IMG/VR virus record: IMGVR_UViG_3300008108_000242
Location: 1 to 30,875 of that record
Direction: 5' to 3' (one strand)
Length of the DNA: 30,875 nucleotides
Origin: a virus
The position numbers were made by a program, and so were the translations under genes. This document shows positions 6,627 to 13,883 of the stretch, piece after piece. Positions within the stretch are counted from its first letter, which is position 1, and every line of letters starts with the position of its first letter. The notes beneath the pieces are model-generated. The model was given only the letters and a program-made list of their open reading frames with translations, was not told the origin of the DNA and did not search any database.

Positions 6627-7209
6627 CGTTCATCCTAATTTTAATTAGGAGTTCTAAGTCTTCTAAAGTTCCCCCATTGACAATGGTATGGTCTGGAGTA
6701 AATCCGTCCAACTCAGTCTCTGATATGTGAGAATTTACTGCTTCTACTCCAGGGCGTACAACTCTCCAGAGCTGCCCCTCAAACCGCTCAATATAATTTG
6801 CTTCGTTGGTAAAACGAACATCAGTAACAACGATTCTTTCTGATGGGTGCATGTCAGATAAGGCGGCTTGAATCCAAAAGTCTTCATTAAAAACTTTACG
6901 GGCAGATACTCCCAAGTCTTGTAATAAACGCCTTACTTGATTCTCCTGCTTAGCTTTATCCCAACCAACAAGATCTACTAAGTCTTTTAGATAACCTGTT
7001 GGGCTGCAAGCAACCAGGGGATTTACGTCGTACAAAAACTCTCTGATCTTATCTGCAAAAGCGACACGTCTATATCCATACTTCTCTACAAGAATGTTTG
7101 CTACAGTATCTTTACCCGACTGAGCATAACCTGTTAGTCCAATTAACTTATAGGATCTTCTAATACCAAGCTCTTCATCAGTAAATAAAGCCATTTGTTC
7201 CCAAGTCAT
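6610..7209 (-). CDS. Deoxynucleoside monophosphate kinase
   Basis: 199 residues, ATG 7209 with AGGAGG at good spacing. P-loop GLTGYAQSGKDT (24-35) follows a short N-terminal extension; the Lys33-Asp34-Thr35 pattern and the later VTDVRFTNEA motif (with the DVR signature of phage dNMP kinases) place it with the T4 gp1-like/actinophage dNMP kinases. The enzyme phosphorylates dNMPs with ATP to supply dNTP precursors for phage DNA synthesis in the cytoplasm. Neighbours are recombination and repair nucleases, which fits a nucleotide and DNA metabolism block. Length is normal for the family. A dephospho-CoA-kinase-like relative is the main alternative, but context and motif favour the dNMP kinase. 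Confidence 0.85.
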   Translation of the reverse strand: MTWEQMALFTDEELGIRRSYKLIGLTGYAQSGKDTVANILVEKYGYRRVAFADKIREFLYDVNPLVACSPTGYLKDLVDLVGWDKAKQENQVRRLLQDLGVSARKVFNEDFWIQAALSDMHPSERIVVTDVRFTNEANYIERFEGQLWRVVRPGVEAVNSHISETELDGFTPDHTIVNGGTLEDLELLIKIRMNDAIAI

Positions 7210-7217
7210 GTGTCCTC

Positions 7218-7715
7218 CTAAGGTAATAGCCAGGTACTTCTACCTGCAGCTTTGTTTATATTAACTCTACGAGTAATCTCTCTATTGATTAGAGCAATAT
7301 CTTTTGATAAGCGGTCAGAGATAATCTTTATAAGGCCGCAATAATTTGATAGTTCTTGCAAAGCATCCGCTTTGTTTCGGTACTCCTCATCCAACTCAAT
7401 CTCTGCGTCAATCATGGCCACTGCCTTGCCAGAACCCTTGAGGGATAATTTTTTTTCAGCCCTAACTATGCTAAGAACTTTTTCGCCTTCTGCTTTATCT
7501 ACTTCTGCACACCAAAGCTGTAGGTTTATAAACTCTAAATAAGCAACATACTTTGTGTATAAATCCATAACTTCTTCTTCCATCATACCTGTGATGTCTG
7601 ATGGTAATGCTGGAGCGTCATAACCAAAACGTTCGTTAACTAATAAGCCTTGATTCTTTAACGCCTGAATAGTTCTACTACTGGCCTCAGCTACCTTTAA
7701 TTCAATAGGGCTCAT
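7218..7715 (-). CDS. Helical protein of unknown function, conserved in actinophages
   Basis: 165 residues, mostly helical. Visible features are MMEEEVMDLYTKYVAYLEF (about 44-62), a charged heptad-like middle (EVDKAEGEKVLSIVRAEKKL), and a C-terminal helix with LINREITRRV. No catalytic motif or membrane segment is seen. Proteins of this plan occur in actinophages beside Cas4-like exonuclease or RecT-type genes, as I recall, so a part in recombination or in binding the neighbouring nuclease is plausible. The ATG at 7715 follows GGAGGAG and overlaps the stop of the upstream nuclease gene (ATGA), which suggests coupled synthesis of the two proteins. Confidence 0.6.
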   Translation of the reverse strand: MSPIELKVAEASSRTIQALKNQGLLVNERFGYDAPALPSDITGMMEEEVMDLYTKYVAYLEFINLQLWCAEVDKAEGEKVLSIVRAEKKLSLKGSGKAVAMIDAEIELDEEYRNKADALQELSNYCGLIKIISDRLSKDIALINREITRRVNINKAAGRSTWLLP

Positions 7716-8575
7716 GCTTCTCCTCCTCTAAAAGGTGCACATCTCTTACACCCAACTACTGGGTTAATACTACACACTGGTGGTCGGTTGTTGTCAACTG
7801 CCCAGGAAACATCCATAGCCTTATCAAAAATATCTTTGGTGTACTCGGGGTTATATTGAACTGTAAATTCTTTATAGTCTTGACTTGATTTAAGTTCATA
7901 GATAAATACAATCTCTGTTGGCGCAGAATCTAAAAGACCTTCTGCAACCATTAAATGACATAAATGTAGGTATACCTGCCCCTGCAACTGGTGGCTTCTA
8001 AATGGAGACTTGATATTCTTCCAGGCTTTTTCTACATCTCCGTCGGCCTCTGCTAGTAAATACGGGGCTTCAAAACGAAGAGTCCCAGGACCTATTGATT
8101 TAATCTCAATAAGAAAATCGGGCCCTAATCCCTTAACCCAACCATCTGCTTTTCCAGAAATCTTATGCTTAGCGCTGTGTAGAGGAACTTCTGCATAGTC
8201 AACACTTGGGTGAATATCTTTTGATAAAGCCCAACTTGTTCCAGTTTTATCTTTCCACGTACCGTACAAGTTTCCCATTTCGGCAATCCATGTTTGCCAT
8301 TTAGTGTGAATGTAGTTACCTTCAGCAAAAATAGATGCCTGTCTAAGAGTTAACTTATCCCGCACTTCTACATAATTTCCACGTAGTGCGTGATAAGCAG
8401 CTAAGGCACACCACTCTATCTTTACTAGATCAGATGGGTGAAGTACGTCATGATTACGTTCATCAAAAGGCTTTGCAAGTATGTGGCGCTCTAAAGCACC
8501 TACAAGCTTTGTTTCTCGCTTCTTTGTATTAAGGAAGCTTTTTAGCTCCTTGTTTTGTATCGCCTTTTTTACCAC
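7712..8575 (-). CDS. Cas4/RecB-family PD-(D/E)XK exonuclease, probably with an Fe-S cluster
   Basis: 287 residues from GTG 8575, chosen because GGAGG lies at proper spacing; a TTG at 8593 is less likely. The nuclease core is visible: His90 in NYIHTKWQ, Asp144 in GKADGWV, and Glu157/Lys159 in LIEIKSI, then a QLQGQVYLH helix (motif QxxxY). One Cys before the core (Cys56, EWCALAAYH) and three after it (Cys268, 276, 279 in CSINPVVGCKRC) form the 1+3 pattern of Cas4/AddB/Dna2-type 4Fe-4S nucleases. It likely resects or trims DNA ends during recombination-dependent replication with the nearby RecA. There is no CRISPR array or cas1/cas2 in the window, so a CRISPR adaptation role is not supported. 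Overlaps the WhiB gene by 47 bases. Confidence 0.8.
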   Translation of the reverse strand: MVKKAIQNKELKSFLNTKKRETKLVGALERHILAKPFDERNHDVLHPSDLVKIEWCALAAYHALRGNYVEVRDKLTLRQASIFAEGNYIHTKWQTWIAEMGNLYGTWKDKTGTSWALSKDIHPSVDYAEVPLHSAKHKISGKADGWVKGLGPDFLIEIKSIGPGTLRFEAPYLLAEADGDVEKAWKNIKSPFRSHQLQGQVYLHLCHLMVAEGLLDSAPTEIVFIYELKSSQDYKEFTVQYNPEYTKDIFDKAMDVSWAVDNNRPPVCSINPVVGCKRCAPFRGGEA

Positions 8576-8894
8576 GTTTGTCCTCCGAATCAAGCCACTG
8601 GTCTAAGCTTAAACCCTTGGCGGTATACCGACGCTTAGCTGCATTTCTTTCTCTATGAGACATGCCGCCAAAAATTCCATGTAGTTCATCATTAATGATA
8701 GCTTCCTTTAAACATTCTCTACGTACAGGGCACGGAGGTCTCCCATCTTTGCCCCAGCAAATAGCCTTAGCTTTGTCTGCTATCTCTTTATATAAAGTTT
8801 TGTCTCGTGGCGGAAAAAATATTTCCGTATCTTCTCCTCGGCACTTAGCCTCATATCTCCACGCCCAAGACACTCTGTCCTGGTATTCGTCCAT
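8529..8894 (-). CDS. WhiB-family iron-sulfur regulator (inserted cysteine loop)
   Basis: 121 residues. WhiB hallmarks: Cys18 in AKCRGEDTEIFFPP, Cys46, Cys55 and Cys61 in AICWGKDGRPPCPVRREC, and the turn GIFGGMSHRER followed by a basic helix (NAAKRRYTAKG). In standard WhiB proteins the second and third cysteines are spaced CxxC; here eight residues separate them, so the 4Fe-4S site carries a six-residue insertion. WhiB proteins bind the primary sigma factor region 4 and change host or phage transcription, and are confined to actinobacteria and their phages. A Lys/Gly-rich C-terminal tail follows. The start overlaps the previous stop (TGATG). Confidence 0.9.
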   Translation of the reverse strand: MDEYQDRVSWAWRYEAKCRGEDTEIFFPPRDKTLYKEIADKAKAICWGKDGRPPCPVRRECLKEAIINDELHGIFGGMSHRERNAAKRRYTAKGLSLDQWLDSEDKRGKKGDTKQGAKKLP

Positions 8895-9211
8895 CAGTCT
8901 CCCACTATTAAGTTGTGCAGCTCAAAAAAATCCTCCTCTAATAGGACTACATAATTCTCACCGTCTAGGTGTAATCCTAGCACTGGTTTACGACTATCCA
9001 GGATCGCCTCTTTGGTGATCTTCTTGAGCACTTCAGACTTAATGGTGACCTGTTTTTTTCCAGTCCACTTATGCTCTATGAGGAGGCTGTCGTTTCTTAC
9101 ATCCCCTTTACGAGACCAAAACGCCCCCGAAGCAGCACTGCGTTGCCCGCCTATTTTTTTGGCTAGCCTCTTCTCGTGCTTTAGGGACTCTTTTTTACCC
9201 CTACTCTCCAT
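8894..9211 (-). CDS. Small PD-(D/E)XK nuclease (resolvase-like)
   Basis: 105 residues. After a Lys/Arg-rich N-terminal helix (KHEKRLAKKIGGQ) the sequence has SGAFWSRKGDVRND with Asp residues, then LLIEHKWT: Glu and Lys in an ExK arrangement, the core of endonuclease-fold resolvases. The C-terminal half (VLGLHLDGENYVVLLEEDFFEL) supplies beta strands and a helix. A Holliday-junction or other structure-specific nuclease acting with RecA is the likely role. It overlaps the RecA stop by 11 bases and the WhiB start by one, so it belongs to the same translationally coupled group. Less certain than the resolvase-like gene at 6276-6626, because the first acidic residue is ambiguous. Confidence 0.65.
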   Translation of the reverse strand: MESRGKKESLKHEKRLAKKIGGQRSAASGAFWSRKGDVRNDSLLIEHKWTGKKQVTIKSEVLKKITKEAILDSRKPVLGLHLDGENYVVLLEEDFFELHNLIVGD

Positions 9212-10256
9212 CGAGCATCAAGATTGGCTTGGTCTTAAGAGTATCCATAACAGCCCGGCTAATCTCCTGCTGTAGGTCAACTTCTTCTCGCAGAGAGTCT
9301 AGGAGGGCTTGGGTACCCTGCCACTTACGCTCTCCGTAATACATCCAACCTCCACGGCGGTCTACGATCCCATTTAGAATCGATAAAGCAACAATCTCTT
9401 TAGCAGAATCATAATGACCTGCATCGATTGCCCCACCGTCCGAAAAATAAAAGTCTAGGTACGCCGTTTGTTGCGGTGGAAAGGTTTTGTTTTTGATGGT
9501 CCGAACGCGAATAGTTTGTCCAACACGTCGCTTATCTTGTCCAGTACCGACTTCGAGCCACTCGTCTCGTTTGACTTCACAACGAATCGAGTATGCGTAG
9601 TCTTTGCCGAGTCCTCCCGGCGTTGTACGCGGGTCACCGTGCATCACTCCGATCTTCATTCTATATTGGTTGATCATAATTCCTAAGATTGGGCGTTCGT
9701 CTTCGACGAGATCGCGCTTTGTAGCAGCTGCAACCTTACGGAAGAACTTATTTGTAAGCATAGCTCCGCGTCCGACCGTAAACTCCTCCATAGTTTTCTC
9801 ATCCTCAGCCGAGGGTACAAGAGCAGGTAAAGAGTCGATGACAACCATGTCAACAGACTTAGACTCACAAAACTGAATAACAGCGTCAAATGCATCCTCC
9901 ATACTATTTGTTTCTACAATCAGTACCCTAGAGGTATCGACTCCGCACATCTGTGCGTATTCTGCGTCAAAGTTTTCAGCAGCTACCCATACAGCAGTAA
10001 AGTCTGCATTTGCTTTTTGATTAGCTGCAATAGTTTTCAGCGCAATAGCTGTCTTGCCGTGAGATGCCTCACCAACTACTTCAACCCAATGATTCATAGG
10101 CCAGCCCCCACCTAGAACTACGTCAAGTGTAAGAGAACCGGTAGTAATTCTTTTAGGTAATCTCATTTCTGAGGCAGTAACTACGGTGTTGTTTCCTAGT
10201 TTTTTGTTAATAGATGCCGCAATTTTTAGTGCATCTGAATTAATTGTCATGGTCAT
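9201..10256 (-). CDS. recA: RecA-family recombinase
   Basis: 351 residues. The ATP site is clear: Walker A GEASHGKT (62-69), the catalytic-type Glu94 in AAENFD, Walker B MVVIDSLPALVPS (Asp141), and the MHGDPRTTPGG DNA-binding loop 2 region (205-215). TGSLTLDVVLGGGWP (39-53) is the usual lead-in of RecA proteins. It forms filaments on single-stranded DNA and drives strand exchange, supporting phage recombination-dependent replication and repair. The C-terminal region (280-351) is shorter and unlike bacterial RecA, so it is a phage-type (UvsX-like) member rather than a host copy. The start sits in TAATG with the stop of the zinc-ribbon gene; a second ATG lies two codons later. Confidence 0.9.
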   Translation of the reverse strand: MTMTINSDALKIAASINKKLGNNTVVTASEMRLPKRITTGSLTLDVVLGGGWPMNHWVEVVGEASHGKTAIALKTIAANQKANADFTAVWVAAENFDAEYAQMCGVDTSRVLIVETNSMEDAFDAVIQFCESKSVDMVVIDSLPALVPSAEDEKTMEEFTVGRGAMLTNKFFRKVAAATKRDLVEDERPILGIMINQYRMKIGVMHGDPRTTPGGLGKDYAYSIRCEVKRDEWLEVGTGQDKRRVGQTIRVRTIKNKTFPPQQTAYLDFYFSDGGAIDAGHYDSAKEIVALSILNGIVDRRGGWMYYGERKWQGTQALLDSLREEVDLQQEISRAVMDTLKTKPILMLDGE

Positions 10257-10642
10257 TACCCGATCCTATCTACGATTACAGTGGGGTTGAATCCGCTTCC
10301 TTGTGCTGGTTGTTTTGCTGGAGTTACTGGACCTTCGGACCCGGTACCACCAACACCGCTACCAGCTTGAACTAATGGGTAGCCGCAATCATAGCAGCGT
10401 TTACGTTGAGTGCCTTGAGGCGCCATGTAATTTCCTGATGTACAGTTTGGACAACGTTCAGTATCTCTTGCGCTAGCAGCTCTAGTAACTAGCTGATCTT
10501 GGTTTGGATCGTAAGAAACTTGAACGTTAGGTTGCTGGGTAGTGGGGCGGTATACATTGCCCGGCAATGGACTTGTTGGAGGTGTAGTAGGTACGGCGTT
10601 TGGATTACCTAATTTTTTGTTCCACCAATTTGCATTACTCAT
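10256..10642 (-). CDS. Zinc-ribbon protein with disordered flanks
   Basis: 128 residues from ATG 10642 (GAGGAAG upstream; a frame extension to 10654 is less likely). One treble-clef/zinc-ribbon-like knuckle pair is visible: CPNC (64-67) and CYDCG (83-87), separated by 15 residues. The N-terminal part is Pro/Thr/Asn/Gln-rich and the C-terminal part Gly/Ser/Pro-rich, ending in FNPTVIVDRIG. It lies between an unknown helical protein and RecA, with stop/start overlaps on both sides. A nucleic-acid or protein-binding accessory to RecA or polymerase is plausible, but no specific function can be read from the sequence. Confidence 0.6.
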   Translation of the reverse strand: MSNANWWNKKLGNPNAVPTTPPTSPLPGNVYRPTTQQPNVQVSYDPNQDQLVTRAASARDTERCPNCTSGNYMAPQGTQRKRCYDCGYPLVQAGSGVGGTGSEGPVTPAKQPAQGSGFNPTVIVDRIG

Positions 10643-11069
10643 AGTCTTCCTCATCTACTAATAGCTTTGAGTCAATTAATCCTAATGAAAATAGAGTTGA
10701 TACGCAAGAGACCGCAGCCGATAGAGATACCAGTCTAAATAATTCGTGAAGTTGGGCTGCATCCTTTTCGCTCAAAGCGTCAGGATCTCCTGAGGAATCA
10801 TCCAACATATACGCTGCAGTAGTTATCTTTGCACATAAATCTGCATGAGAATCAATTAGGGGCAGTAGTGCTCCCATCCTAGAAAGTCTAGCTTGACTAT
10901 CTTGTTCTTCCATTTCTGAGACTTCGTCGGAGATGGGAGGTAGGCCCATTGCATCAGCTATACCTTCAGGAGGAGTAAGCATAGTGTCGTAAATAACTTG
11001 TCGCATAAGCACTGGAAGAGGAACCTGCGTTACTGTAATCCTTTTCTTCTTACGTCTAAATAGCCTCAC
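10635..11069 (-). CDS. Helical protein of unknown function
   Basis: 144 residues if translation starts at GTG 11069, preferred because GGAGAGG is well placed and the GTGA overlaps the polymerase stop; an ATG at 11084 is the alternative. The product begins very basic (RLFRRKKKRI), continues with PLPVLMRQVIYDTMLTPPEG and an acidic stretch (SDEVSEMEEQDSQARL), and ends in helical, partly hydrophobic segments (LVSLSAAVSCVSTLFSLGL). The last of these could be a buried helix rather than a membrane segment. I do not recognise a family. Coupling to the polymerase gene suggests a replication accessory role. Confidence 0.55.
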   Translation of the reverse strand: MRLFRRKKKRITVTQVPLPVLMRQVIYDTMLTPPEGIADAMGLPPISDEVSEMEEQDSQARLSRMGALLPLIDSHADLCAKITTAAYMLDDSSGDPDALSEKDAAQLHELFRLVSLSAAVSCVSTLFSLGLIDSKLLVDEEDYE

Positions 11070-13042
11070 TTTGCCTCTCCCCATCTATTTACTACCTTTA
11101 CATCTGCTAACAAAGGTATGTTCAATGCTTTGATGCCTTCCATAGCTTGACGAATTGCTTCAGCTGTTTGCTCAGCAACATCTGCTGGCGTTACTGTAAC
11201 TAACTCATCGTGTACCGTAAGAATAAGGCCTGCCCCTTCCGGGATCATTTTGTTAGCCCTAATCATAGCAAGTTTAATTAGGTCAGCTGCCGACCCCTGT
11301 ATAACCGTGTTAAAAGCTTGACGTTCAGCACGAGAACGCTTCCAAATTTCTGAGGATCTAAGATCAGGCAAATACCTGCGCCTCTTTAAAAGAGTGCTGG
11401 CGTAAGGTATGGGAGACTGACGCTTGCTTTCAGCTATAACTAGTCGTTTATACCTAGAAACAGAGGGAAACTTTCTGGAAAACTCATCAAGTAATTCTTT
11501 TGCTTCCGATAAAGAACACCCAATCGATGTAGAGATTTTATCTGGGCCAACACCGTAAGCTAGGGATAAGACAAGAACCTTTCCAGCTTTTCTATCTACA
11601 CCCATAGTATCTCCGATAGTGGTATAGATATCCTCCCCGTTAAGATATGCCTCGCACATAATACGGTCCCCACTAAAGGATGCAATAACTCTAGGCTCAA
11701 TCTGACTATAGTCAGCAACAACTAGCTGATGACCTTCTGGCGCTACAAACAGATTTCTAATAGCTTTTCCATTGGCGGTGTGTGGTGCTGGCACATTTTG
11801 TAGGTTTGGATTTCTACTAGAAAATCGACCTGTCTCTGCCCCATACTGAACAAAGTCTGTATGAATTCGGCCTTTATTAAGCAAAGCCTTCTTAGCAACA
11901 ATCTTTGATTTGCCGCCTAAAGTTCTAGTTATATCCCCACCAAGGTAGGGAATCACATAGGTAGTCAACAACTTATTTAAATCAGAGTACTGAATAAGGC
12001 TATCTACTAACTCATCCTTACCAGCAAAAGCCTGTAGAGCCGGCTCAGCAACTGAGTAGTCGGCAACTGTTGGTGTAAGACCCTGATCGATTCTCTTCTG
12101 TCCTGCCGGAGTTAATACCTTTGGCTTTAGTCCTCGTCCCCCAACTGTTTTGGGAGAATACAAAAGCTTTTGTTTTTCTGGAACACTGTTGATATTAAAA
12201 GCTTTGCCGGCATTTTTATATATATCTGCCTTAGTTTGTTCTAGCTGCTCTTCTAAGTTAATCTTAAGAGAAGAAAGCTCACTAACATCGATGTCTGCTC
12301 CCCGCAGCTCCATGTTGCAAATAACCTCTAGTACGTCCATCTCTAAAGCAAAAATACCTTGTAATCCATCAATTTTTAAACGATCTGAGTAGTTTAAGTA
12401 AAGCTTCCAGGTCCACTCGGCATCCAAGGCTGAGTATTTAGCAACCTCATCAAAGCTGTGAGACTCTACGTGAGCTCCGACTCCCTTAACCATATTGTAT
12501 TTAAACTCACGCTCAAGGCAATCGTCAAGACCTAAACTGTTGCGAACTTGGTTATCTAATATAAACGCTGCATTAAGGGTACAAGCGTAAGGCTGTGCAG
12601 GTAACTGCCCCAAATACTTTGTAATGCTTTGTAGATCAAACTTTAAGTTATGACCGACTTTAATCTTGTCACTTAAAAATAATGGTTTCAATGCTGAAAA
12701 GACTTCAGCTGGAGTTAATTGCTTGGGTGGCTCACTAAAGATGCGCTTAGCCTTACGTTCATCTTTACTGTAATCGATAGGACGAAGCTCTAGTCCTTTA
12801 AGCACTCGTGCGTGTGCGGAAGGCAGTAGTGGATATTCAACACGCAAAAAATCTCCGTTGGGATGTCCCATAGGTATGACATCTACTCTGTCATGTGTTG
12901 CTAAAGATATCCATACAACAACGTTTTGTCGTGGATCTCCTCTGTGATCGCCCATGCTCTCGACGTCAAATGCAAAAGCATCTACTTGTTCATAGGCTGA
13001 AACTAATTCTTGTAACTGTTTAGTGGTCGTAATAATATTCAT
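11066..13042 (-). CDS. polA: Family A DNA polymerase with 3'-5' exonuclease domain
   Basis: 658 residues. The exonuclease domain carries FDVES (Asp26, Glu28), GHNLKFDL (Asp136) and YSALD (Tyr203, Asp207). The polymerase domain has motif A VVADYSQIEPR (Asp444), the O helix DRKAGKVLVLSLAYG (Arg484, Lys488, Leu492, Tyr496) and motif C LTVHDELV (His611-Asp612). No 5'-3' exonuclease domain is present, as is usual for phage PolA. The residue equivalent to E. coli Phe762 is Leu492, a type known from environmental viral polymerases. This is the replicative polymerase of the phage. ATG 13042 follows AGGAGACCC; a 13-bp hairpin with an anti-Shine-Dalgarno loop lies just upstream (13060-13109). Confidence 0.95.
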   Translation of the reverse strand: MNIITTTKQLQELVSAYEQVDAFAFDVESMGDHRGDPRQNVVVWISLATHDRVDVIPMGHPNGDFLRVEYPLLPSAHARVLKGLELRPIDYSKDERKAKRIFSEPPKQLTPAEVFSALKPLFLSDKIKVGHNLKFDLQSITKYLGQLPAQPYACTLNAAFILDNQVRNSLGLDDCLEREFKYNMVKGVGAHVESHSFDEVAKYSALDAEWTWKLYLNYSDRLKIDGLQGIFALEMDVLEVICNMELRGADIDVSELSSLKINLEEQLEQTKADIYKNAGKAFNINSVPEKQKLLYSPKTVGGRGLKPKVLTPAGQKRIDQGLTPTVADYSVAEPALQAFAGKDELVDSLIQYSDLNKLLTTYVIPYLGGDITRTLGGKSKIVAKKALLNKGRIHTDFVQYGAETGRFSSRNPNLQNVPAPHTANGKAIRNLFVAPEGHQLVVADYSQIEPRVIASFSGDRIMCEAYLNGEDIYTTIGDTMGVDRKAGKVLVLSLAYGVGPDKISTSIGCSLSEAKELLDEFSRKFPSVSRYKRLVIAESKRQSPIPYASTLLKRRRYLPDLRSSEIWKRSRAERQAFNTVIQGSAADLIKLAMIRANKMIPEGAGLILTVHDELVTVTPADVAEQTAEAIRQAMEGIKALNIPLLADVKVVNRWGEAK

Positions 13043-13059
13043 GGGTCTCCTGTTTAAGT

Positions 13060-13109
13060 GTTAGGAGCCGGGGAAGAGAAAGGAGGTTAAACAAAACCCG
13101 GCTCCTAAC
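13060..13109 (-). promoter_or_regulatory. Hairpin with anti-Shine-Dalgarno loop in the polA leader
   Basis: A perfect 13-bp stem, GTTAGGAGCCGGG (13060-13072) with CCCGGCTCCTAAC (13097-13109), around a 24-base loop, between the SSB-like stop and the polA start. In the leftward RNA the loop contains ACCUCCUUUCU (complement of 13077-13087), identical to the 3' tail of actinobacterial 16S rRNA, and so complementary to Shine-Dalgarno sequences, including AGGAG in front of polA (13045-13052 region). No U tract follows the stem, so it is not a classical terminator. Confidence 0.6.
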
Positions 13110-13121
13110 AACGATGATTGG

Positions 13122-13832
13122 TTATGCCTGTCCAGCTAGTTCTCGAGCTACCTCTTCCAACTCGGACTTACTCGGGATGTAGAGGGCATCCGGGCCAAGT
13201 GGCTTGAGGGGTTTAATTAGCTCTGCAGCTGCGACAGGGTCGATGTCCCAGTCATCAGCAAGATCGCGCTCTTTAACAGGAGTAATAGAGTACGCGGTCT
13301 TGGTTCCAGTACCAGACTTGCTCACTGCCCAGTAAAGATCTGAGCGGTCAAGTGGTCCAGTCTTTTTATCCATGTGCAACTTCTCAAGTTGTCCACATAG
13401 ACGAACGCCAACAATCATCAACTGAAGTTGTGGTTCTTCTTCAGATAGATTTAGAACAGTAAAAGCAAACTTCTGTGAAGGTACGCTTCCTACTGCGATT
13501 AATGGATCTCCTTCTCCAATACTAATGAATGATTTTTTTCCTTGACGATTTACCCAATGCTGCATAAAAGTCATTGGCTCTCCAGAAATAAATTTGATTA
13601 GCTTAACGTCTTCTTCAAATCTAAAATCAGTAGCGTACTTCTGATTAGATTTAGCTACTGCTTTCTTTGCAGCAGCCCAACCACTTTGGATTGAAGAAGA
13701 GCGATTAGTTGTATCGTTTTCATCTTCTTGGGTAAAAATTTCCTCCAGCTCAGATGCTGAAGGTGTGTGAGGTTGTGCGTCAACATAACTGTCTAAGTTA
13801 GGTGTTTCTGTCTTTTCAATTCGAATACCCAT
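13122..13832 (-). CDS. Candidate single-stranded DNA-binding protein
   Basis: 236 residues. The region 50-130 (GWAAAKKAVAKSNQKYATDF, LIKFISGEPMTFMQHWV, KKSFISIGEG, KFAFTVLNL) resembles the ssDNA-binding proteins of actinophages that are analogues of T4 gp32. In those relatives, as I recall, the segment after the QHW strand holds a CPLC zinc knuckle; here it reads GDPLIAVG (108-115), without cysteines. An acidic, polar N-terminus and a C-terminal helical region (DPVAAAELIKPL, KSELEEVARELAG) flank the core. It lies directly before the DNA polymerase gene, as expected for an SSB. It would coat single-stranded DNA and bind replisome partners. The leader holds four tandem repeats (13849-13878) next to the ribosome binding site. 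The family assignment is moderate. Confidence 0.55.
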   Translation of the reverse strand: MGIRIEKTETPNLDSYVDAQPHTPSASELEEIFTQEDENDTTNRSSSIQSGWAAAKKAVAKSNQKYATDFRFEEDVKLIKFISGEPMTFMQHWVNRQGKKSFISIGEGDPLIAVGSVPSQKFAFTVLNLSEEEPQLQLMIVGVRLCGQLEKLHMDKKTGPLDRSDLYWAVSKSGTGTKTAYSITPVKERDLADDWDIDPVAAAELIKPLKPLGPDALYIPSKSELEEVARELAGQA

Positions 13833-13848
13833 TCTGGGGTACTCCTTT

Positions 13849-13878
13849 CATAGGATCATAGGATCATTGGTCATAGGT
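13849..13878 (-). repeat. Four tandem 7-8 base repeats in the SSB-like gene leader
   Basis: On the + strand: CATAGGAT (13849-13856), CATAGGAT (13857-13864), CATTGGT (13865-13871), CATAGGT (13872-13878). On the - strand RNA these read as repeated CCUAUG/CCAAUG units ending directly before AAAGGAG and the ATG at 13832. The gap (13833-13883) otherwise holds nothing. Position and repetition suggest an operator, either for a DNA-binding regulator or for translational autoregulation by the SSB. Confidence 0.6.
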
Positions 13879-13883
13879 CAAAT

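Noticed and set aside
7712-8575. Cas4 of a CRISPR system
   Set aside because: No array, cas1 or cas2 is present; phage Cas4-like exonucleases near RecA are common.
13060-13109. Intrinsic terminator before polA
   Set aside because: No T tract follows the stem on either strand and the loop is long.
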